Below, in pieces: positions 32,501 to 43,868 of a stretch of 64,000 nt of DNA (within the stretch, counting starts at the first letter, position 1; each line of letters starts with the position of its first letter). The notes beneath the pieces were generated by a model. The model was not told where the DNA came from. It saw only the letters and a program-made list of their open reading frames with translations, and did not search any database. The position numbers were made by a program, and so were the translations under genes. Source of the stretch: Metaphire vulgaris (Eukaryota > Annelida > Clitellata > Crassiclitellata > Megascolecidae); assembly GCA_018105865.1 (NCBI GenBank), contig CM030870.1, positions 4,749,120-4,813,119 of the forward strand, written 5' to 3'.

Positions 32501-34513
32501 CGATAGAAAATGTTTGACAAGCATAAAAGGGTCGCCGAGTCAATTTTGGCACCCCCATCTGGTCAGCGCCCGGGGCCATTGTCCCACCCTCTGAAGGCTA
32601 CTGAGTAGTCTAAACTTTGGGGTTCCTCCAACAGCTTTTTTTAAAAACTGACCATTTATGAATGACAACTAGGGTTGCCAACTTTGACAAATTGCAACAA
32701 AGGACACCCGGTGCGGAAAAACCTTGGTGTCACCCGGTGCGGGGGAAAAGGGTTAACTTCCACCTGAAGTGCGGTGACAAGCAAAAAAAGGGTCATCTCC
32801 CTTCTGAAAGATGATGTCAAGCAAAAAAGGTCGTCTCCCTTCTGAAATGGGGTGACAAGCAAAAAAAGGAAATTTCAATTGAAATGTGTGGTTTCATCAG
32901 AGGCGGTTCTAGGCCTAGGCCGGGTAGGCCATGGCCTACCCAAAACTTTGTCTGGCCTACCCAAAAAATTACGTGGCCTACACTGTGGCTGGCCTACCCG
33001 AAAAAATACATGGCCTACCTACACTATAGCTGGCCTTCCCCCAAAATGCGTTGTGTGGCTGGGTAATTAGTGCGTATGGCCTACGCTAACGAGGCTGTCG
33101 AGTAGTGTAAGGCCATTTGAATCCCCAGCCACTCATGCATCAGATACCTTCTTTTCCATTCGGTTTCCAGTTGTCAAGAAGCTTTATCTAATTGATCAAC
33201 CACCACCGATTGATCAATGGTCGTTCAACGGTCTCCGCACACATTTTCTTTCCACCCTCCTCATAATTTGTTAGATGTACTGTCATTGGTAGTACTTACC
33301 CTCCTATTCCCCGTATCCCCACAGAATTACCAGACTTCCAGGTGAGTGTTGCATAGTTTAGGGGCTACTTTTAGGTTTTTACGCCATGGGAGTAGTTCCT
33401 CTTGTTGTCCATAATTAAGTTCCCTCTAATGAATGGCCTTATCTGAATGACATGGATGACAGGACTGTTTTGATAAGCAATTCTCAACGTCACGGACATC
33501 TGGTGTAATCTAATGTATGTTCTGGTTAACAGAACAGAGATGGAGAAAACAAAGTAATTATCGTGTAAGACGGCGGTCGCTAAGCTAAGTCCAGTCCGTT
33601 TAAGATTGCAGCTCATATAAGAGACAGTCTAGGCCTATCATACAAATTACTATAGCACTCTATAATATTATTATAATTAGAGATGGATAAATTTCTGGTT
33701 AAACGCGCTTTCATTTAGTGGCAACGAAGAAGTAGAAGACATGGTGACTGACGATTCAAACTGGATCTACAAAGACAACTGTCGAATCTCAAGACGTTCA
33801 ACTTCAACATCACTCAAAGGATGTAGGCCTATCAATTTCACAGCAGCACCAGTTGACTCAGGTGGTCTGCGTAAGTTGTCATACTACTGTGGCTGATATC
33901 AGCAAGGATTATAAAGATCAACCTGTGCAACCTAAACTGCGCCTTTCCAAAATCAAAATCTGGTCAGCGTTTCACGAGCATTTAACTCTTCATTGCATGA
34001 CAGGTAGGCCCTATCATTTCTTGGAATATTCATTTGCAAGCAATGCCATAGTTTGTTTTGTGTGCCGTCATTTTTGTCCACGAGCAGGATACCAGAATGA
34101 TGAATCTGCTTTAACGGAGACTGGGTTGCGTGGTTGGGAAAATATTGACAGCAAACTATCAAAACATTTTGCAAGCGCCAATATGCATTCTGATGCTCTT
34201 GCACAGTGGAAAACACAAAAGTACACTGATGCAACTGGCAGCATGGCAAATGTTTTGTCGGAGTCTCAGCCTAACATGCTCTTTGTCAAGTTGACCTTCT
34301 CCTGACCTTGAACCCTTGAACATTGCAATGCACATAATTTGCAAGCACTCATTTTTGCATGTTTATATGCACTTGATAATATTCCACTTACATTAGGTCA
34401 AAGCTAATAAATTACAACTTGGTGATTTTACAGGTTCATTCCAAACTTCAAACAAACTTCAAATCCGTTTTCTCAAAATTTTACTTTTTGGTTAGGTCAC
34501 TCTGGTCCTCGTG

Positions 34514-34562
<49 letters not shown>

Positions 34563-36733
34563 TACAGTATATACATATATATATATATAAAATTCACCGC
34601 ACATCCCTATTATGCTTCTGATTGTATTTTATAACCACAGAATTACGGGATCATTAACCTTATGAACTTTGATACAAAAAAGGTCCAAGCTCCCTACCCA
34701 AAATTTTCATGGCCTTTGACTGGCCTACCCAAATTAAAATTCCTAGAACCGCCCCTGGGTTTCATGACTTGATTTTTGAAATAAAGGACAAACCATGGTC
34801 CTTTATAAAAGCGATAAAGGACAAGGACTCAGAGGTGCATTTAAAGGACAGTCCTTTGAAATAAAGGACGGTTGGCAACCCTAATGACGACAAAAATGAA
34901 GTTGACAAAGATGACAGAGCACGTCAATAACAAATGCAACAGTACCGGTAAATAAAATGACAACGATAAACAAATTATGTTTTCAAAAATAAAGTTTTAA
35001 ACCTGCAAATTCATGTCTTATCTAATGAAATTCCAAAGCAATGCACAACTCAGTGCTGCTAAATTAACAGTGAAACAATTCACTCTCATGCTAAATAATG
35101 TCCTAAACCAGTTTATTTTTCTGAAAAAATAAAACCACTCACTTGCTTCTCCTTTATACCCGTCTTTCTTGACAACATCCTCCGCAGTTGCATTACTTTG
35201 TCACCAGTATTCATCATCAGGCCATACAGGACCTGGTGATAATGTGGCTCCATAGAAGCAACAGTCACATACACTGGTAGCCTGCTCTTCAATTGTATTG
35301 GCAGCGACACACACAGAAACGGGTCATATGTGTTGCTCTGCTGCTGACAACTGGGACAGGTCAAAGTTGATCGATATTTGGCCTTAAAGAGATCAAATAT
35401 AATGCTGCCATTGCTGTTTCTTCCTTGGATGGCTTTTGATTGCACTTTATTCTGCAAGAGAAAAGACATTTATGGGAATATTACATGCAGAGAATTTCTC
35501 CCTCTCTATCATTAGCACAATTTTGAAACTAAAAACCATTTTGTATCTCAAGGAATATTTGCACAAATAAAACACAAGTAGTGCAATTTAAATAAGAAAA
35601 AATAAGCAGCTGATTTTTTCTAAAAGCAGTGGGGATAAACGATTATCATCGAAAAATTTTCAACTTCCTGTGAGGGGCCAGGTATGTAAAAACCAAAAGC
35701 TTTAGCCCCACTGGGGGTGTGCTCATTTACTGATAGTAAAACCAGCACCTTTATGTGACAGTATGAGCCAGTACCATAGTTTCTAATTCAATTTATGTTG
35801 ATGCTGTCTCAAGCAGAAGAAGTAAAACAGACAAACAGCAGCAAAGTCTTTTAATCTTTTACTCAACTAGCCTCCCGCATTCAATTTCATTATTTCTCAA
35901 CTCACATCAACTTCCAAAGAGACGCTGAGGAGCTCTTCGTTAACTTTGTCAAGAAGCCACAGCAGAAACTCCTGTGCGTCGTTCTGCGTTGTTCCGCTGT
36001 ACTGTTCCGCCCGCTCCCCGACGACCTGCTTGAACAGGCAGGACACATCGGTTTCGTAAGAACCCGTCCACAGACTCTCGACCAACGCAACCAACCGCCT
36101 CGTAACCGCACAGTTCTGACCGCTTCTGGCGAGAGCGACCTTCGTTTCTTCGCTAAGCAGGTATTCGGTCAGAAGGTCCGTGTTGCTGAGGCACTGGATG
36201 ACCGCGTTCAGGAAGCAGCTGTTCCCGTGGTTGTGGATCCCGACCGATCCCGGCTGTCTCCCGTCTGGGAGCGTCATCCTCCGGTTAAGATCGCCACGCG
36301 GTGACCGCTGCTGGCCACCCGAGAGGCGCGATTCCGAACTAGAGCGCGTCGCCGTCTGCCCTCCGCCCTGGCGGCCCTGCTGCTGGGACTGGGTCGACGA
36401 CGATGGATCCGCGGTCTCGTCGAGACTTCGACGCCGGCGACGGAGGAAGCTGGGGGAGGCGGCGACGGCGGTGATGTGCCGGAACATGCTACGGACCTCG
36501 CTGACGGCTTTCCGCCAGGGATTCCGGTGACGCTCGCGGCTTGCCAACGACGGATTCGACGACACCCCACCCGCTTCCAGGCAGGGTTCGTCAACGGAAG
36601 CGTCATACTCGACCGACGATTTACCTGTAGTACTCGAAGATCCCCTGGATCGAACCCTTCCACTCAGATCGTCTCCGCTCGTTTCGTAAGACACGTCTAA
36701 AGCCCTACCGCCGTTTACCTTTACGGTCGACAT
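24059..36733 (-). CDS. Ubiquitin carboxyl-terminal hydrolase, USP31/USP43 type
   Basis: A USP-family cysteine protease that removes ubiquitin. Exons, 5' to 3' on the - strand: 36733-35906, 35451-35143, 31781-31564, 30811-30700, 29433-29327, 28645-28568, 27481-27354, 27022-26900, 26180-25988, 25521-25312 and 24653-24059. The order of blocks follows vertebrate USP31/USP43: Cys box [37 protein letters not shown], zinc-ribbon CPSC and [18 protein letters not shown], His box [14 protein letters not shown] and WYVYDD. Invertebrates may have one gene for both paralogues, so I give no paralogue symbol. Total length is about 960 residues. Phases agree at most junctions. Exon 6 to 7 and exon 7 itself need a frame change, and the last exon changes frame at a T run near 24515. 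Confidence 0.88.
25075..25231. mobile_element. hAT-like G-rich MITE, copy 3
   Basis: It begins CAGGGTGCGATTTGCGGGG and runs through CCCCCACTGCCCAACTGCAT. GGTATCAC flanks both sides (8 bp). The right terminus is truncated or rearranged. It lies in the last USP intron. Confidence 0.75.
25312..26180 (-). CDS. USP exons 9-10: His box and C-terminal catalytic end
   Basis: Exon 9 (26180-25988) encodes [18 protein letters not shown] through SQGHYK with the catalytic His. Exon 10 (25521-25312) continues [19 protein letters not shown], which carries the Asp of the triad, and AYLLFYKRR, the usual end of a USP domain. The junction is phase 1 as in the vertebrate gene order. Confidence 0.88.
26296..26480. 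mobile_element. Inverted-end MITE CAGGGCTTTTTTTC
   Basis: CAGGGCTTTTTTTC and GAAAAAAAGCCCTG are inverted ends. The interior repeats GGCGTTCCCACACCT twice and contains TTGAGCAAAAAAGGATGAG. It lies in a USP intron. Confidence 0.7.
26550..26655. repeat. (AATC)n/(AACC)n tetranucleotide tract
   Basis: Runs of AATC, CAGT, CACT and AACC tetramers follow one another. Confidence 0.85.
27499..27684. mobile_element. pogo/Tigger-like MITE, copy 2
   Basis: It starts TACAGTGAAACCCGCTTAAT and shares CTATGCGAATAGCCGGGACG with the inverted copy at 18600-18792. It begins only 18 bases upstream, in transcript direction, of USP exon 7. Confidence 0.75.
27752..27831. mobile_element. TTAA piggyBac-like MITE
   Basis: TTAACCCCTTAACCATGTAT to CCCCAGTTAAGGGGTTAA, with ACTGTAACTCAATGTAAAAT and GGATATATCC inside. 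It has the opposite orientation to 19979-20058. Confidence 0.8.
28748..29155. mobile_element. pogo-like MITE split by a LINE tail
   Basis: The left half from CAGTAGAATTTTGTTATA to GCAGTTCATTATAAG and the right half from GGGCATACGCTATATCC to AAGTTCTACTGTA belong to the family at 3120-3283. Between them (about 28879-29107) is a - strand LINE C-terminal fragment of the RGRPKRRW type. Confidence 0.65.
29441..29533. repeat. (AAT)n/(AACAAT)n tract
   Basis: AATAACAATAACAAT changes to a long (AAT)n. It starts 8 bases upstream of USP exon 5 in transcript direction and supplies its T-rich polypyrimidine tract. Confidence 0.9.
30314..30569. mobile_element. hAT-like MITE CAGTGCCGGATTAAG
   Basis: CAGTGCCGGATTAAG and GGGTAATCCGGCACTG are inverted ends, with perfect TACCCGGT duplications. 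Subterminal CCCATAGGCAGT is also inverted-repeated in spirit (CATAGGCAGTTGCC). Confidence 0.85.
31821..32168. mobile_element. hAT-like MITE CAGTGGTTCTTAA
   Basis: CAGTGGTTCTTAATATTTTT to GGTTAAGAACTACTG, with CTGCACAT and CTGTACAT flanks. A sister copy lies at 57279-57628 and shares GATTACGTACCCCTGAAA. Confidence 0.8.
32192..32273. mobile_element. TTAA piggyBac-like MITE
   Basis: TTAACCCCTTAACTGGGGAA to GCCCGGTTAAGGGGTTAA with intact TTAA ends. The usual GGATATATCC core is replaced by GGCTCTGAACCG, a different small palindrome. Confidence 0.8.
33853..34305 (+). pseudogene. hAT transposase fragment with TTF-type zinc finger
   Basis: The 150-residue frame contains [37 protein letters not shown] and [12 protein letters not shown]. 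This is the layout of the TTF/ZMYM-type zinc finger at the N-terminus of hAT transposases (Cys-Cys-His and a final His). The catalytic and dimerisation domains are absent, so it is a decayed or internally deleted copy. Confidence 0.75.
34516..34590. repeat. (TA)n microsatellite
   Basis: Pure TA units are interrupted by ATACATATATACAGTATATACA. Confidence 0.95.
35906..36733 (-). CDS. USP exon 1: N-terminal extension and Cys box
   Basis: This exon encodes 276 residues. The first 160 are Ser/Arg/Gln-rich and disordered-looking, with a basic patch SFLRRRRRS. The peptidase domain begins [17 protein letters not shown], with the nucleophile at about Cys173. The donor is GAT|GTGAGT. GC content is far higher than in the surrounding introns, as in the last ADD exon. 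Confidence 0.9.
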
Positions 36734-37755
36734 TTACACGACAATTGTATCACGCTTACAAATCCATTGTAAACAAAGCCGTACAAGGGATCCGAAGCAC
36801 ACCTGTGCGGTGGATGTTGATTAAAAACCGAGAACGAGGCTCAGGTGAGCGAAATGTGTTGACGCTTTGTTTTTGTCCTACTATAGAAAAGTATGACTCA
36901 TGTTTCAAATTAATCGCAAGCTTAACATTTGACTATATTATCAATGCTGTTCCATTAATCCAATGTAATTGTTATCAATTGTTTTCAGTCGACCGCTTTG
37001 GTTAATGAATAGCGCTGGCAATATCATCAGATTTTCAAGAACTCAATTCCAATTTCTTATTCATTGAATGTCATTCCGTTTTTACATAGATACGTTTCTA
37101 TTAAGCATTTAATATTGCGACAGAGCCTATATTTGCGGTTCCAAATAAACACATTAAAAAGATTACTCATGCGTTGCCCCAATGACCTACTAAGTACAGT
37201 GTCTTTACGTAAACACGCACACGTATCTACTATCTATGGTAATTAGTCATCAGGGTATATTTCCGTGAAACTTTTGTTGTGTACCGTTGTGCTTGTGCAG
37301 TGGCTACATACGGCTGAAAGCAGGGCTGGAGAAATATGTTTTCATAAACAAAATTGAGGTTTTAATGTTTGTGGGCCGTCCATTTATTACGCCAACAAAA
37401 TAGGGGTGGGGTTGAGAGTTTGGCAGTTTCTGACAAGGGGCAAGGTTAGGGATATTTTTACACCCCCTAACCTCCCCAATTTGAGGTCGACACCCCCAAA
37501 ATTTGGTAATGTGACAATGGTATGCATACAAAATGCATACTAATTAGCTCCGGACACCCCCCAAATTCACAATCCTAGAAATATTCCTGAAAAGCATAAA
37601 TTCTGGTTTCATTATTAAAAATCAAAGTTATTTACTATGCACCTTCCTCTGTAAAGCCTTTTAAAAGTAAAATTGATCACTGCAGTAAACTCAGAAAATT
37701 CGTGGGTATCCACATAAAGAACAAGCAAAAAGGTCGTCCAGAAATTTATCACAAC

Positions 37756-37958
37756 ACAAAGCTCACAAAATTGTCATTTTAACTGCACATTTTTCAATTA
37801 ATCACTGCAATTTTTGTGTATGTATAACTGCACGTTGAACAGGCCCCGTGTAAAACTAAAGCTCACAAAATTGTCATTTTAACTGCACATTTTTCAATTA
37901 ATCACTGCAATTTTTGTGTATGTATAACACGTTTAAAAGGCCCCGTGTAAAACTATTG
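37756..37958. repeat. Tandem duplication of about 100 bp
   Basis: GCTCACAAAATTGTCATTTT and CAATTAATCACTGCAATTTT through GGCCCCGTGTAAAACTA occur twice head to tail with few differences. Confidence 0.9.
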
Positions 37959-38640
37959 TGACCTCTTTCAAAGAACCGTCAGTTAATTAGTAATAAAATC
38001 TACATGACATTATTTGCTAAATGTACAAATCATACATAAGCAAATGCAAAGAATATACTGTATTCAGAAAATTCTTTTTGCAATTAAAACACAACAGTTG
38101 GCCTAAATGAGCAATTCTAAACTGAATTCGCCTCAATTCAATGGTCAATGAAATGATTACACGTAAATGTAATACACTGACTATGCATTTTCATAATACA
38201 GTCAAATCTGTTCAGGCACTCTGCTCTTCACCACAAATGGTTAACAATACAGTTAGACTCGCCACATTATACACAACATATCAGTAGCCACTAGGGTACC
38301 AGCTGTGAGATTTGTCCAAAACCGGTTAGTGGGGAGGGGTTAGTATTAGGTTGAGGAAAACACACCAAATAGTAGACTTTAAAGCATCTGCGAGTAGACT
38401 TTAAAGCATTTGAGTTCTTTGCTCGTCAAGACAGAAAAAATGGCAAAGTGTCCCCCTATTCTGAAATCTTGGCTGCACCACTGCTTGCACTCATAGCTAT
38501 TTTAGCATATTGGCCGTTATTATATGGAAGCACCAGTCTGTGCGATGGTTAGCTACAACTTAACACAAAGCCTGTGATCACCGCACTACCCTGGGATTGT
38601 GCCAGCCGCCTGGAGCACCAACAACACATGTGCCGTTAAA

Positions 38641-38820
38641 CAGTGGCAGCTCCAGGATTTGGCAAGTGGGGGGGCGTTGGGGTGGCAACTTCTAATCATG
38701 GGAGGGCCAACCATTTGTTGTTAGGTATGTAGTATTAAGTATAGGGTCCCAACAGGGGGGGCCACTGGGGGACAAGGCACTCAATAGGGGGCACAGGCCC
38801 CCCTTGTGGAGCCGCCACTG
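38641..38820. mobile_element. hAT-like MITE CAGTGGCAGCTCC
   Basis: CAGTGGCAGCTCCAGGATTT and GGAGCCGCCACTG are inverted ends. The interior GGGTCCCAACAGGGGGGGCC recurs in the copies at 50714-50853 and 52159-52336; a copy with the same ends lies at 41372-41528. Confidence 0.8.
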
Positions 38821-38871
38821 CCAATAAACAATCACTGCTATTAGTTCAACACACCAAAGCCATGTCTTAAC

Positions 38872-39026
38872 CAGGGCACAATTTGTAGGAGGAAGGGGGA
38901 ATCTTCCCCCCACTGCCCAACTGCATCCCCCCTACTGCCACATCACCCACCACTACTTCCCCCCCACTGCTACATTTCCCAACAACTACATCCCCCCCAC
39001 TGCTCCAGGTCACAAATCGCACCCTG
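38872..39026. mobile_element. hAT-like G-rich MITE, copy 4
   Basis: CAGGGCACAATTTGTAGG to CACAAATCGCACCCTG has GTCTTAAC on both sides, a perfect 8-bp duplication. Confidence 0.85.
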
Positions 39027-39191
39027 GTCTTAACACAACTGTGTACCAGTATTTCAGAGTTTGACCACAAAGTCATTGCCATTGTTTGATAGCCATAGTA
39101 ACCTCCTCCTCTTGCAAATTCCCTGGCGGGAGTCACAGAGGCTCTAAGTAGAGTAATCTGACAAAATAATGAATGCATATGTACTCTACTC

Positions 39192-39475
39192 CAGTGGTGT
39201 AGCCAAGGGGGGGGGTTGAGGTTTAAACCCCATTTTGCTGTTCTCAGCATAGCCAAAGGGGGAAGTTTGGGGGGTTAAAACCCCCTTGGCTGTTCGACCA
39301 AATTTTTTTTATTGCGTAGATAGTTGTACGGGATCATATACCTATATAATTCACTTATTAAAGCAAAATAATAGAACCTTGATGAACTTTTTTTGCTTGT
39401 CAGGATTTTTCGATGTTGGGAATCAGGTGGATGGGAACCATAACCCCCCTTTGGAAATTCCTGGCTACGCCATTG
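39192..39475. mobile_element. hAT-like MITE CAGTGGTGTAGCCAAGG
   Basis: CAGTGGTGTAGCCAAGG and CTGGCTACGCCATTG are inverted ends, flanked by CTCTACTC on both sides (perfect 8 bp). It ends about 30 bases before the ZRANB3 stop codon and therefore lies in the expected 3' UTR. Confidence 0.85.
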
Positions 39476-39504
39476 CTCTACTCATTCTGCGAAATGTCAC
39501 ATGT

Positions 39505-39699
39505 TTACTTCAACGGCCTGAAAAAAGTCGTGATATTCTGACACGCTGCGGCCGCCTGTCGCAGTTTCTGCTTTGGTCGATCCTTATTCTGCTGCCGTGT
39601 GACGTCACGATGGCAGACGGTGCAGAGAGTTCGCAGGTTGTCAATGTCACATTCCCCGCCACCCTCGGACACCGGCAGAATGTGGTCGACGTTCCAGAA
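39505..39699 (-). CDS. ZRANB3: ZRANB3 last exon: HNH nuclease and C-terminus
   Basis: [20 protein letters not shown] and [15 protein letters not shown] give the HNH catalytic His, Asn and His (VDHI, DNL, CH). The protein ends [12 protein letters not shown]. In human the matching end is an APIM motif (RFLVK). Here the spacing I-x-x-F-F fits a PIP-like motif instead. Confidence 0.9.
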   Translation of the reverse strand, partial: FWNVDHILPVSEGGGECDIDNLRTLCTVCHRDVTRQQNKDRPKQKLRQAAAACQNITTFFRPLK

Positions 39700-41158
39700 C
39701 TGAAAACAAAATGCTTTCAAATCAATCAGAACAATGCAATCTGATAAATAAAGCAAAGCAGAAGCACTGGCGGTTCCAATAACTCTTGGTGGATGGGGAT
39801 GAATTTCTAGGAAGTTGGTGGGGGGGTTACAATTTATTTCTATGAAGGTCCCTTATGAGAGATGCGTTTTATACTTTTTCAATGTTCTTTCAACGTACCA
39901 GTAGCAAATATCTTGTTTGCATGAATATTTTGGTATTTGTAAAAGATTGACAACAAAACCTAATATAAAATTGAATCATGTGACAAAAAATAAAATACAC
40001 TTTGAATCTATTTGTATAAAAAGCTGCACATTAGCATATTGACAACATGTATGCTGTTTTTAGGCAAATGTGACAATAATGTGATGCAGAATAAATGAAA
40101 AATACAAATATCTTAGAAATACAAAACAGTGATATAATATAATAATATAATAATTTAAATGAATAGTTTAAAGGATGGTTCAGTTAGGGACTGTCCTTGA
40201 GTTGGAACCACTGTTCCCGTATTCCAATCTAATATCCTAAACTTACTGACCATTTTTTTTTTCAAAGCTTTTTTACAAAAATTGTAGCCATTACTATCCC
40301 CTTTATCCAGTTCATTCCATCTGTCCACCACTCTTGCACTAAAAAAATGCTGTTTATATCCTATAATGTTGTCTGGAATGAAAGTGAAAAGATGCACCAC
40401 TCAATTTTAAATGAATAGATTTGACAGAGGATGTGTTCAGTTATGCCTACCAGTCCTTGAGTTGGTTCTCTCACCATTCGTTCTTTGTATTCAGTCGTAA
40501 TAATACTGAATATTTGCTGCTCTGGACCATTTTTACCTATTAGGCTTTTAATCAAAGCTTTTTGTAGCTCTAAAATTGTATATATAACCGTGTATATATA
40601 ATATTTATATACAATATATATATAGTTATATATATATATATATAAAAATGTCATACAAATATAAACAATATAAACAATATTGGTGTATTATTAATTGTTG
40701 AAATAACACATCCAGAAAAAGTTAAAATAAAATTTATAATATAATATATATTAGGATCATGATGATTTATGACTAAACGCCTGGAATATGAAGCTACTAT
40801 GGTGCTGCTTTTGAAAGCTCCATAGAAATTTATGAGATTTTGCTTATTTACTTACTTACTTAGTATTAAACTCTGCTAGTATTGGCAATATAGTAGAAAT
40901 CTAGTAGGTCTCTTGGATGCATATCTGATAAGTGCATAATGAGTACGAATGCTTAGATTCATGAAGTGCATCGATATTGGTCAGTACCAAATTAAGATTG
41001 CGCTTCTCACATACGGTACTGCGCATCAAATGCTTCTCGTGACTCCAGGCCAGATGTGGTGTGCCATCGGTTGATGCTACTGTGCATTATGAAGTGGCTC
41101 TATAGAAGTTTTCAGATCAGATATGCACTCAAAGAGGCCTCTGACTGGCCAAACATAT

Positions 41159-41194
<36 letters not shown>

Positions 41195-43794
41195 TTCATT
41201 TTCTGCCTGCATGGCAGCAATAGTTAGATATGAAGCATTTCCACTTTGCTCTATCTATCTATCTGCATCCTTCCACAATTGTCATGTTCTTTGTTTCCAG
41301 GTCCTCTTTGATGTTATCCATCTTTTTCTTGGTCTTCCTTGCCCTCTGTCTCCTTCTACTTTGTTTGTATACAGTGGCGGCTCTAGGATTTGGCAAGTGG
41401 GGAGGGCCGTTGGGGTGGCAACTTGTAATCATGCCCAACCATTTGTTGTTTAATGTATTTTTTAACATGTCCCAAGTGAAAACACTCAATTACATACGGA
41501 CCCCCTGGCCCCATTGGAGCCGCCACTGTATATATAGTGCCTTTAAAAAGCCCATCTAATCCATTTTTTTAACACGTCCAAAACATATTAAAACATATTT
41601 ACATATTATACAGAATTTATCTGAATTATTTAAAAAGCACTAATAAACTAAAATACATTCTAAAATAAATAATAAAATGAAGTACCTGATGTTTTCAAAG
41701 AATCTGTGCGAATCAAAGTTGCACAACTGACAGATGCCATGTTCTAAACTGTATACCTGCTGGATGCTGTAACTTCGATTGTGCTTCATCTACAACGAAA
41801 TGCATCATTTACAAATGAATTTCAACACCCACTGAATAACTAATTAATAATTTTAATAATCAAAAAAAGTCAAATTCCTTCCCGAGTCTCATGGGCTCAT
41901 AGGGAGGCGCTGATCTCCGTTTCTATAGCCCTCAACCAGGCGTGCAATGCCATGGATGCGGGCTAGTGTATCACATAGCGTAGGCTACCTGTTTGACTTA
42001 TCGCAGGGATTTTTACCACTGCTCCTCATTTTACCACCATAAAAAGGCAGAGTCGACCTTTAGGGCTCCTGCATGGGTCAAACCCATGACCTGCTGCTCC
42101 ATCACCCAATGTTGTTACCACTCTGCTAACTTCCTGCCCAATTTTAATAATAATAGTAATAATTAATGATTAATTAATTACTGAAAAGATTAAACAGTTT
42201 GTTTTCAATTTCACCAAACAACTACACTGTGTAAATGTATATAAAAGTTCATACCCAAAAGGTCTGGAAACATTTCTGACTGCAAAGTCTAGTTTGCCAC
42301 AAATGCTTGTCGAGTGCTGCTTGTGAGACCAGAGAGCAGTTGAAGGGAGACTGACAATTTAGGCAAAGCGGATTTCCCTCTTCATCCAGTGCCTACAAGT
42401 GACAAATAAGTGCACAAGTGTCCATCCATAAAATATGTACACACTGAGGGGAGGGAATTGGATTTAGGAGATTTTGCATATGTACTGTGTGCAAACGGAG
42501 GGAGGGGGTTAAAAGCATACCTTTTTTGCTTATGTACTATATGGATGAGCCCTACACAACATCCTCACGATGCATTGTCATGCATTTACAGACCTGTTCC
42601 TTGTAAAGTATTTTAAGCAGAATCAGTTATTAAATTAAGAATTTCTATTGGGAAAGGATCTCACGGGCCAACTAAAACACATATTTGCGGGCCAAATTTG
42701 GCCTGTGGGACAGGACTTGCGGAATGCGCCTACAAACAACGGCACCATTATTGTAGCCTTGCAGCAAGTAGACAATTACCTGAACAAATCCCTGAAGTAG
42801 ATGCATGACAGCATTAGGTGCTGAAGACAATTCGTCCGTCGATTCAATTCTGCGTGCTGCGCGATTGGTCTTAGTGATAACCCTCAGAGTGCCTCCATTA
42901 ACCGCAACATTCTTCACAGACCTGGCACATACATCTGCCTGCAAAACAAACAGAATTTCTTCAAACGTTTATGTCAAACGTAACTAGCAACTGACATATA
43001 CATACTAAGACCAGGGCGCGATTTGTAGGGGAAAGGGGAGAATCATCCCCCCCACTGCCCAACTGCATCCCCCCTACTGCTACATCCCCTGCCACTACAT
43101 CCCCCCACTGCTACATTTCCCAACAACTACACCCCCAAGCTCGACATATCCCCCCCCCACTGCTCCAGGTCACAAATCGCACCCTGACTAAGACACACTA
43201 CTAAGTTACCTATTATGCTTTACCTGATGGATTTTAAAATTGAGTCAAGCTACTAAATTCAGATTAAGCCACTGATATGATCAGATAGAAAGAGAATGAT
43301 TCCAAGGTACCTTAGTAGAATATCGTTGTTTGGAAAGTACTTTTTCAGACCTAAGTTCTTCATAAGCAACAGATGGACAACTAAATACTAATCCACTTCT
43401 AGCAATCAGTCGTCTTTTGGTCTGAGACAATCTGACAAAACATACAAGATCCAAACAATACTATGAAATCAGATCATATATGTATGTGTGTATGTATGTA
43501 TGTATGTATGTGAGTATATGTATGTGTGTATGTTATTATTATAGAGACATTTTCCACCAGTCAGTCAAATAATGGAATTAAAAGCACATTAATCTAAAAC
43601 AGCATCCCTACTTCACATCGTGAATAATAATGAAATGAAATCATACATAAATACATAACAAATACAACAAAGAACATGACAGTTCGTATAAAATATGAGA
43701 TAGATGGTCAGAAAGAGAAAGAACACTATCAACAAATAAGCATAAACATTAGAAGTAATATTAGATATTCCGTCTTCAATTACATCTAAGTACT

Positions 43795-43868
<74 letters not shown>

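Larger units (their letters stand above)
32899..34758. mobile_element. Inner hAT element CAGAGGCGGTTCTAGG
   Basis: CAGAGGCGGTTCTAGGCC and CCTAGAACCGCCCCTG are inverted ends, and GGCCTACCCAAAA repeats in both subterminal regions. It contains a broken transposase gene (33853-34305) and a (TA)n tract at 34516-34590. Confidence 0.8.
32671..34884. mobile_element. Outer hAT element TAGGGTTGCCAAC
   Basis: TAGGGTTGCCAACTTTGAC and GGACGGTTGGCAACCCTA are the ends, flanked by ATGACAAC and ATGACGAC. The arms contain GACAAGCAAAAAAAGGGTCA three times and repeated AAAGGACA units. A second element (32899-34758) is inserted within it. All lie in the long USP intron 2. Confidence 0.8.
36734..39504. other. Intergenic region between USP start and ZRANB3 stop
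   Basis: This region must hold the USP promoter and the ZRANB3 3' UTR, both on the - strand. I see no coding sequence. It contains a GGGCCGTCCATTTATTACG fragment near 37374, a 100-bp tandem duplication (37756-37958) and three hAT-like MITEs (38641-38820, 38872-39026, 39192-39475). Confidence 0.6.

Noticed and set aside
36180..36663. Frames opposite and out of phase with USP exon 1
   Set aside because: The same GC-rich shadow effect; the - strand frame has the Cys box.
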